Shown here: positions 29,569-35,545 of the stretch, piece after piece
Position numbering within the stretch: the first letter of the stretch is position 1
Layout of the letters: each line of letters begins with the position of its first letter
NCBI GenBank assembly: GCA_946401715.1
Contig: CAMIVF010000005.1
Location: 1 to 35,545, forward strand
Source of the DNA: an uncultured Clostridia bacterium
GTDB taxonomy: Bacteria; Bacillota; Clostridia; Lachnospirales; Lachnospiraceae
DNA length: 35,545 nt
Direction of reading: 5' to 3'
Made by a program: the position numbers and the translations under genes
Notes under the pieces: generated by a model
Seen by the model: the letters and a program-made list of their open reading frames with translations, nothing else
Database searches by the model: none
What the model was told of the DNA's origin: nothing

Positions 29569-30603
29569 ATGGAAAACAAGAAACAGATTGACTGGTCGTC
29601 ACTTGGCTTTGGTTATATGAAGACAGACTACCGGTTTGTTGCCAACTACAAGGATGGCAGCTGGGACGAAGGAAAGCTGACAGAGGACGAGAATGTTGTT
29701 ATGAATGAATGCGCAGGCGTTCTTCAGTATTCCCAGTCCTGCTTTGAAGGCCTGAAGGCCTATACCACCGAGGACGGCCGTATCGTGACATTCCGTCCGG
29801 ACCTGAACGCGCAGCGCATGAAGGACTCCTGTGAACGGCTGGAGATGCCGGTCTATCCTGTAGACAAGTGGGTTGAGGCAGTTCGTATGACCGTCAAGGC
29901 AGACGCAGCCTGGGTCGCTCCGTACGGGAGCGGTGCTACGCTTTATATCCGTCCTTACATGTTCGGCTGCAACGCGGTCATCGGCGTAAAGCCGGCGGAT
30001 GAGTATCAGTTCCGTATCATCACCATGCCGGTTGGTCCGTACTTCAAGGGTGGCGTGAAACCGATCACGATCCGGATCTCTGACTTCGACCGCGCCGCGC
30101 CGCATGGAACCGGACATATCAAGGCAGGCCTGAACTATGCCATGAGCCTGCATGCCATCATGGATGCCCACAGAAACGGCTTCGATGAGAATCTGTATCT
30201 TGATCCTGCCACCCGCACCAAGATCGAAGAGACGGGCGGGGCGAACGTACTGCTGGTCAAAAAAGACGGCACCATCGTCGTTCCGAAGAGCTCCAGCATT
30301 CTTCCGTCCATCACACGCAGAAGCCTTGTCTACATCGCGAAGGAAATCCTTGGCATGAAGGTGGAGGAGAGAGAAGTCCTGTTTGATGAGGTAAGAAAGG
30401 GCGAGTTTGCAGAGTGCGGCCTGTGCGGCACCGCGGCCGTCATCTCCCCGGTCGGCAGAATCTACGATCACGGAACCTATTATGAGATGCCGGATGGCCT
30501 GAATGACATCGGCCCGGTGATGAAGAAGCTGTACGATACACTGACCGGAATCCAGATGGGACGCCTCGAGGCACCCGAAGGCTGGATCTATGTGATCGAG
30601 TAA
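29569..30603 (+). CDS. ilvE: Branched-chain amino acid aminotransferase
   Basis: 344 aa class IV aminotransferase; LQYSQSCFEGLKAY, FRPDLNAQRMKDSCERL, KAGLNYAMSLHA, ECGLCGTAAVISPVG. Confidence 0.96.
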   Translation: MENKKQIDWSSLGFGYMKTDYRFVANYKDGSWDEGKLTEDENVVMNECAGVLQYSQSCFEGLKAYTTEDGRIVTFRPDLNAQRMKDSCERLEMPVYPVDKWVEAVRMTVKADAAWVAPYGSGATLYIRPYMFGCNAVIGVKPADEYQFRIITMPVGPYFKGGVKPITIRISDFDRAAPHGTGHIKAGLNYAMSLHAIMDAHRNGFDENLYLDPATRTKIEETGGANVLLVKKDGTIVVPKSSSILPSITRRSLVYIAKEILGMKVEEREVLFDEVRKGEFAECGLCGTAAVISPVGRIYDHGTYYEMPDGLNDIGPVMKKLYDTLTGIQMGRLEAPEGWIYVIE

Positions 30604-30665
30604 CGTGCATTCCAGGCTCCTGGCTTTATGAAATGCCTGGAATATACGGGGAGTGCATAACAAAT

Positions 30666-30701
30666 TATAGTCACCGTCAAAAGATTTTGACGGTGACTAT
30701 A
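30666..30701. terminator. Perfect bidirectional terminator between ilvE and the nicotinate phosphoribosyltransferase gene
   Basis: tatagtcaccgtcaaaa (30666-30682) / ttttgacggtgactata (30685-30701). Confidence 0.85.
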
Positions 30702-30726
30702 TCTTACTCCGGGCAGTTTTCAATTC

Positions 30727-32199
30727 TCACTCCAGGCTGTCTTCGATCTGCCGCATGCCCATTTCCTCCAGCAGATTCGCCTTGATCTGGAACAGGCGGT
30801 CGGACAGGTCGACATACATCTCATGCGGATTGACAAAACGCTTGGTCTCGTCCCACAGGGACTCCTTCTCCTTCGTGCAGATATCCCGGATTTCCATGAC
30901 GGACGGCGAAGTGTAAACACATTCTCCGCCCAGGAAGACCGGCTGCAGGAGCTCGCGCATCTCATAGGTGCCGCCCTTGAGCCTCGTCTTTTTCCAGGTT
31001 TCCCTCGGATCAAACAGGATCAGGTCGTGGGAAGGGTCGTACGTCTCATCTTCCAGGCAGATCAGGTCTGCGCGGATCTTGTGGAACTGGCTGTCGTAGA
31101 TGCGATAGATCTTCTTGCTGCCCGGGTTGGTCACCTTCTCGCTGTTGTCCGAGAGCTTGATCTTCGGGACAAGATTACCATTCTCATCTTCAATCGCGGC
31201 GAGTTTGTAGACACCGCCGAAAGCGGGCGTATCCTTCGAAGTGATCAGGTTAGTTCCGACCCCCCAGGAATTGATCGCAGCTCTCTGCGCCATCAGGGAC
31301 TGGATCAGGAATTCATCCAGATCCGAGCTGGCAGTGATCGTCGCGTTCGGGAAGCCGGCTTCGTCCAGCATGGCCCGTGCTTTCTTTGACATATAGGCGA
31401 GGTCGCCGGAGTCAAGGCGGATTCCGTACTTCTTCAGCTCGATTCCCTGCTCCTGCATATACCGGAACGTCCGGATCGCGTTCGGAACACCCGAGCGGAG
31501 CGTATCGTAGGTATCGACCAGAAGGGTACAGTTGTCCGGGTAGAGCTTCGCGTAGGTGCAGAACGCCTCAAACTCACTCGGGAAACTCATGATCCAGCTG
31601 TGGGCATGCGTGCCCAGCACCGGCACATCGAACAGCTGCCCTGTCAGCACATTGGACGTACCTATACAGCCGCCGATCATTGCAGCCCTCGCGCCGTAGG
31701 TACCCGCGTCCGGTCCCTGCGCCCGGCGCAGACCGAACTCCATGACCGCGCCGCCCTGCGCGGCATAACAGACACGCGCCGCCTTCGTGGCAATCAGGGA
31801 CTGGTGGTTAATGATATTGAGAATCGCAGTCTCCATCAGCTGCGCTTCCATGATCGGCGCGATCACCTTGACAAGCGGCTCCTTGGGAAAGACGACCGTC
31901 CCCTCCGGAATCGCCCAGATATCCCCGGAGAAACGGAAATTCATAAGATATTCCAGAAAGTCCTCGTCAAATGTCCCTGTGGAACGCAGGTAGTCGATGT
32001 CGTCCTGGTCAAAGGTCAGCCTTTTGACATAGTCGATAACCTGGTCCAGTCCGGCGCAGACCGCGTAGCCGCCGCCATCCGGATTGGAACGGTAGAATGC
32101 GTCAAACACGACCTTCGGATTGCGCCCGGTCTTAAAGTAGCCCTGCATCATGGTCAGTTCATAAAAGTCAGTAAGCAAAGTAAGCTTCATTGTACTCAT
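30727..32199 (-). CDS. pncB: Nicotinate phosphoribosyltransferase
   Basis: TLLTDFYELTMMQGYFKTG; EFGLRRAQGPDAGTYGARAAMIGGCIGTSNVLTG; GIRLDSGDLAYMSKKARAMLDEAG. Start placed at 32199, after the aaggagg RBS. Confidence 0.96.
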   Translation of the reverse strand: MSTMKLTLLTDFYELTMMQGYFKTGRNPKVVFDAFYRSNPDGGGYAVCAGLDQVIDYVKRLTFDQDDIDYLRSTGTFDEDFLEYLMNFRFSGDIWAIPEGTVVFPKEPLVKVIAPIMEAQLMETAILNIINHQSLIATKAARVCYAAQGGAVMEFGLRRAQGPDAGTYGARAAMIGGCIGTSNVLTGQLFDVPVLGTHAHSWIMSFPSEFEAFCTYAKLYPDNCTLLVDTYDTLRSGVPNAIRTFRYMQEQGIELKKYGIRLDSGDLAYMSKKARAMLDEAGFPNATITASSDLDEFLIQSLMAQRAAINSWGVGTNLITSKDTPAFGGVYKLAAIEDENGNLVPKIKLSDNSEKVTNPGSKKIYRIYDSQFHKIRADLICLEDETYDPSHDLILFDPRETWKKTRLKGGTYEMRELLQPVFLGGECVYTSPSVMEIRDICTKEKESLWDETKRFVNPHEMYVDLSDRLFQIKANLLEEMGMRQIEDSLE

Positions 32200-32291
32200 G
32201 GAATCGGAATCCTCCTTCATCACGCATTATAGGAGATATGGAAGGAAAACTCCACCCGGAGAGGCAAAAAAACCTTTTTCCAAAAATGTGC

Positions 32292-32320
32292 TTGCATTGA
32301 TGGTGAGATGCGGTTATAAT
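32292..32320 (+). promoter_or_regulatory. Promoter of tRNA-Gln
   Basis: TTGCAT (32292-32297), 17-nt spacer, TATAAT (32315-32320). Confidence 0.75.
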
Positions 32321-32354
32321 GACTTTCGTCGCGAGAGAGTGACGAACTGAACAA

Positions 32355-32426
32355 AGGGGTATAGCCAAACGGTAAGGCAGCGGACTCTGACTCCGTCATT
32401 TCAAGGTTCGAATCCTTGTACCCCTG
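32355..32426 (+). tRNA. tRNA-Gln (anticodon CTG)
   Basis: aggggta...tacccct acceptor stem; gcgga-ctCTGac-tccgt anticodon arm; aaggttcgaatcctt T-arm. CCA not encoded. Confidence 0.95.
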
Positions 32427-32428
32427 TC

Positions 32429-32470
32429 CATGAAGAAAAGGTACTGCATGTGCAGTACCTTTTCTTCATG
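32429..32470 (+). terminator. Near-perfect palindromic terminator after tRNA-Gln
   Basis: catgaagaaaaggtactgca (32429-32448) / tgcagtaccttttcttcatg (32451-32470), 20-nt arms. Confidence 0.8.
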
Positions 32471-32550
32471 AATCTTCCGGTATTTCATCCCGGTTTTGCG
32501 GATCGGAAGGTGGTATTTCTTCAGGACTCCTGGATCGGAAGGATCATTCT

Positions 32551-32955
32551 TCAATCCTCTTCCGGCTTGGAAGACGGAATTTTTTCTTTCAGAGAGCGTA
32601 TGAGATTGATCGTCTGGCTTGCATTGATCATATGACGGGACAAAATCTCAAATTCCGTTTCGTCAGCTTCCTGAAAGAGCTTTACGACGTAAGACGGTAC
32701 GGTTTGAAGATCAGAAGAATCAAAATCACGCAGAAGGTAATCGAGACTCACGTTGAAGAGATCACAGATACGGATCAGGCGCCAGTACTTTACGCTCTGC
32801 ACGCCCCGCTCTATCTTCTGGATGGTCTCTTCTGAGCAGCATAAATACTCAGCGAGCTGTTCCTGAGAATAGTCATAGAGCTCCCTGAGCTGCCTGATGT
32901 GTTTACCGCAGACAGCGGTGACTTTCCTTTCTTTTTCGTCCGTTAAGTTACTCAT
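32551..32955 (-). CDS. XRE-family helix-turn-helix regulator
   Basis: IRQLRELYDYSQEQLAEYLCCSEETIQKIERGVQSVKYWRLIRICDLFNVSLDYLL. Start trimmed from 33015 to MSNLTDEKERK at 32955. Confidence 0.85.
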   Translation of the reverse strand: MSNLTDEKERKVTAVCGKHIRQLRELYDYSQEQLAEYLCCSEETIQKIERGVQSVKYWRLIRICDLFNVSLDYLLRDFDSSDLQTVPSYVVKLFQEADETEFEILSRHMINASQTINLIRSLKEKIPSSKPEED

Positions 32956-33098
32956 ACACAGAATTATAAAAGAAAGGCAGGACATTGAACACGAACCGAC
33001 GGGACGTGTTTGCACGGCCCAATGGGACGTATGATGACTTGTTCGTCTGCTATTCAGTGCCCGGCTGCAGTTTTCCTTCCATTCTGTTTGTGATAAGA

Positions 33099-33143
33099 TA
33101 ATATGATGTAAGGGCAGAAGCCCTGCGTCCGGACATCATAATA
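33099..33143 (+). other. Nested hairpin in the leader of the hypothetical gene
   Basis: taatatgatgt (33099-33109) / acatcataata (33133-33143) with internal agggcagaagccct. Confidence 0.45.
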
Positions 33144-33185
33144 GAATGCAGTCTTATACATACCTGAAAGGATCGTAGTGACATC

Positions 33186-33719
33186 ATGAGTGGAATTGAC
33201 TGGAAGAGGTATGCGCAGCTTTGCGACGATCTGAATGCATCAGCAGTGGAACGGTTCACGGAAGCTCTGCGTAAGTCGGCAGGAGTGGCAACGCGTCAGT
33301 CCATTCCGGTATATACGGGAGCGATGAAGGCAAGCCTGGTCACCATGCTGCGGCAGATGACAGACATTCTGAAACAGATGAGTGAGTCGGAGCTGAGGGA
33401 GGAGGACCGGGAAAAGATCCGCTGGAACAGGGTAAAGGGGCAGATGCGGGAAGTCTGGTTCGGAAGGCTGTGCGGAATTGAAAACTTTCCGCTTGTCACA
33501 GATTACATGAATACACGGATTCAGAACAGACCGTCAGACATGGAGAGCCTGTACCGCTGGGCGAATTCTCTTCGGGGAAATGAAAAAGAGATTGCCCGGA
33601 TCGCACGCCGGATCCGTGAGGAGACAGCGCTGTTCGAAAGAGAAGATGTGCCGGGAATCATGGAAATAGCCCGGCTGGGGGTGCGCGCGCCGCGCCCGCT
33701 GCGGCTGACACCTCAGTGA
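33186..33719 (+). CDS. Hypothetical protein, 177 aa
   Basis: Complete ORF with typical codon use; no family recognised. Confidence 0.75.
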   Translation: MSGIDWKRYAQLCDDLNASAVERFTEALRKSAGVATRQSIPVYTGAMKASLVTMLRQMTDILKQMSESELREEDREKIRWNRVKGQMREVWFGRLCGIENFPLVTDYMNTRIQNRPSDMESLYRWANSLRGNEKEIARIARRIREETALFEREDVPGIMEIARLGVRAPRPLRLTPQ

Positions 33720-33748
33720 AAGAACCGTCAGAGGAGAGAGAGCAATAC

Positions 33749-34471
33749 ATGGGAGAATACACATTTCCATCCAGGATCCGTTACTCAGAGTGCGGTGAAG
33801 ACTGCCGGCTGAACCTGGTGGGAGCGGTGAACTACTTTCAGGACGCCGCAACCTTTCAGGGAGAGGATCTGGGAATCGGGATTCCCTGGATGAAGGAACG
33901 CCATCTGGCCTGGATCCTGGTCTTCTGGCAGATCATCACAGACCATATGCCCAGGCTCGGAGAGCAGGTGACGGTCCGGACCTGGCCTTACAGCTTCAAC
34001 AGTTTCTACGGCCTTCGAAATCTTGTCCTTGAGGATGAGAAAGGAAGAAAAGCGGTCTGGGCCAACAGTGTATGGGTTCTGATGGATTCACAGACTCAGC
34101 GTCCTGTCAAGGTACCGGAAGAGATGATCAGGCTGTATGGACTGGCAGAAAAGCTGGAGATGGATTACGCTCCCCGGCGCATTCGAATTCCTGAGGGAGG
34201 ACGGCAGATGGAGCCCTTCACGATCCACAGAGGGCATCTGGATTCCAATCATCACGTCAACAACGGCCAGTATATTCAGATGGCGCAGGATTATCTGCCC
34301 GGAGACTTCCGGATCCGTGAGACAAGAGTCGAATACAAAGAGCAGACATTCCTGGGAGATGTCATCACACCGCTGGTAGTAAAAACGCAGGACACGGTCA
34401 CCGTCAGCCTGCAGAAGGAAACCGGCAAGGCCTGTGCCGTGGTTCAGTTTTCACGCGCACGGCAGCAGTGA
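33749..34471 (+). CDS. Acyl-ACP thioesterase (FatA/B-like double hotdog)
   Basis: IRYSECGEDCRLNLVGAVNYFQDAATFQ; LDSNHHVNNGQYIQMAQDYLP (N-x-H motif). Start moved from 33716 to the ATG at 33749, after gaggagagag. Confidence 0.9.
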   Translation: MGEYTFPSRIRYSECGEDCRLNLVGAVNYFQDAATFQGEDLGIGIPWMKERHLAWILVFWQIITDHMPRLGEQVTVRTWPYSFNSFYGLRNLVLEDEKGRKAVWANSVWVLMDSQTQRPVKVPEEMIRLYGLAEKLEMDYAPRRIRIPEGGRQMEPFTIHRGHLDSNHHVNNGQYIQMAQDYLPGDFRIRETRVEYKEQTFLGDVITPLVVKTQDTVTVSLQKETGKACAVVQFSRARQQ

Positions 34472-34514
34472 GAACGAAGGCAGGCAAAGCCTTTCCAGAG
34501 AAGCAAAGCAGCAG

Positions 34515-34613
34515 GCCTTGCAGGAAAACAGAGCGGCAGCAGGCCTGGCAGGAGAAACAGAGCATCAGCCCTGGCAGGAAAAACAGAGCATCATGCCTTG
34601 CAGGAGAAATGCG
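34515..34613 (+). repeat. Degenerate tandem repeat of about 26 nt between the thioesterase gene and the S1 gene
   Basis: cctkgcaggaraaacagagc-like units start at 34515, 34544, 34570 and 34596. Confidence 0.7.
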
Positions 34614-34646
34614 CGGCGGAAGGCGCTGCGGCGGAAAGAGGACAGC

Positions 34647-35471
34647 ATGAAACCAGGAGAGATCCGGACACTTACTATCGACCGGTCGAAAGAATTCGGC
34701 GTATACCTGACAGATGAACAGGGAGATTCTGTCCTTTTGCCGAAGAAGGAGGTTCCTTCCGGCGCGAAGATCGGGGACAAGGTGGAGGTATTTCTGTACA
34801 AGGATTCCTCGGACCGCCTCATCGCGACGGTGAAGCGGCCGCTGCTTTTACTGCACCAGGTCGGACTTCTGAAGGTAACACAGACAGGGAAGATCGGCGC
34901 ATTTCTCGACTGGGGGCTGCCGAAGGAACTGCTCCTGCCGTTCCACGAGCAGACGAGGAGAGTGAAGCCCTCGGAGGAAGTGCTGGTGGCCCCCTACGTC
35001 GACAAGACCGGGCGCCTGGCGGCGACCATGAATGTATATCCCTATCTGGAACAGGACGCGCCCTATCAGAAGGACGCAAAGGTCAAGGCGCGGATCTACG
35101 AAACCAGTGACAACTTCGGCCTGTTTGCCGCGGTGGACGACCGGTACAGCGCATTGATCCCGAAGCAGGAGGCGCAGGGATCCTGGCGGATCGGCGATGT
35201 CGTGGAGGCGCGGGTGACCTCGGTGCGCCCGGACGGGAAACTGAATCTGTCTGTGCGCGAGAAGGCATATCTGCAGATGGAGAAGGACGCCGACGGGATT
35301 CTGAAAGTAATCGGAGAGTATGAAGGCGTTCTGCCTTTTGACGACAGGGTATCGCCGGAGATTATCCAGCGGGAATTCGGCCTGAGCAAAAATGCATTCA
35401 AGCGGGCGGTCGGACACCTGATGAAGGAAGGAAAGGTGGAGATCCGGGACCGGAGGATCTATCTGCTGTGA
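34647..35471 (+). CDS. CvfB-like S1 RNA-binding protein
   Basis: Multiple S1-like domains and C-terminal winged helix (FGLSKNAFKRAVGHLMKEGKVEIRDRRIYLL). Supplied ORF start 34434 runs through a non-coding repeat region. Confidence 0.88.
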   Translation: MKPGEIRTLTIDRSKEFGVYLTDEQGDSVLLPKKEVPSGAKIGDKVEVFLYKDSSDRLIATVKRPLLLLHQVGLLKVTQTGKIGAFLDWGLPKELLLPFHEQTRRVKPSEEVLVAPYVDKTGRLAATMNVYPYLEQDAPYQKDAKVKARIYETSDNFGLFAAVDDRYSALIPKQEAQGSWRIGDVVEARVTSVRPDGKLNLSVREKAYLQMEKDADGILKVIGEYEGVLPFDDRVSPEIIQREFGLSKNAFKRAVGHLMKEGKVEIRDRRIYLL

Positions 35472-35499
35472 CAAGGCTGTGACATGCGCTGAAACAGCG

Positions 35500-35528
35500 T
35501 TGTTTCAAACAAGGAAAAGGTGTATACT
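35500..35528 (+). promoter_or_regulatory. Promoter for a gene beyond the right edge
   Basis: TTGTTT (35500-35505), 17-nt spacer, TATACT (35523-35528). Confidence 0.5.
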
Positions 35529-35545
35529 TTTCGGTAAAGCTATTT

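Noticed and set aside
29599-30663. 354-aa - strand ORF opposite ilvE
   Set aside because: ilvE is unambiguous; shadow ORF.
34515-34613. CRISPR-like array from 26-nt repeats
   Set aside because: Repeats are degenerate and contiguous, with no unique spacers and no cas genes.

Overview
This is a 35.5 kb chromosomal window with high coding density. It looks like an anaerobic Firmicute (Clostridia, perhaps Lachnospiraceae-like), judged only from gene content and order. Left to right it contains: dCMP deaminase, upp, a YwlE/LMW-PTP-like gene and Sua5 (all on -); an S1-domain protein with a hendecad-repeat N-terminus; proC (-); a secreted wall-repeat NlpC/P60 protein; a predicted operon of a MotA/ZorA-like protein, a MotB/ZorB-like protein and a small basic protein; a full V/A-type ATPase operon (G/H-I-K-E-C-F-A-B-D); nrdD-nrdG; a secreted unknown (-); dapA-dapB-lysC; an acidic M28-like exported protein (-); ilvE; a nicotinate phosphoribosyltransferase (-); tRNA-Gln(CTG); an XRE regulator (-); an unknown gene; an acyl-ACP thioesterase; and a CvfB-like S1 protein. 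The best candidate for an undescribed system is the three-gene MotAB/ZorAB-like operon at about 7.28-10.82 kb. It encodes an ion-channel-type protein with a ~370-aa cytoplasmic helical tail, a partner with a ~130-aa coiled-coil stalk and an OmpA-like domain, and a coupled 76-aa basic protein. It has its own promoter and terminator, and none of the other ORFs in the window looks like a known Zorya effector or flagellar gene. The second notable item is a YwlE-locus phosphatase homologue whose catalytic Cys and Arg are both replaced. All family calls come from reading motifs; no database search was run.
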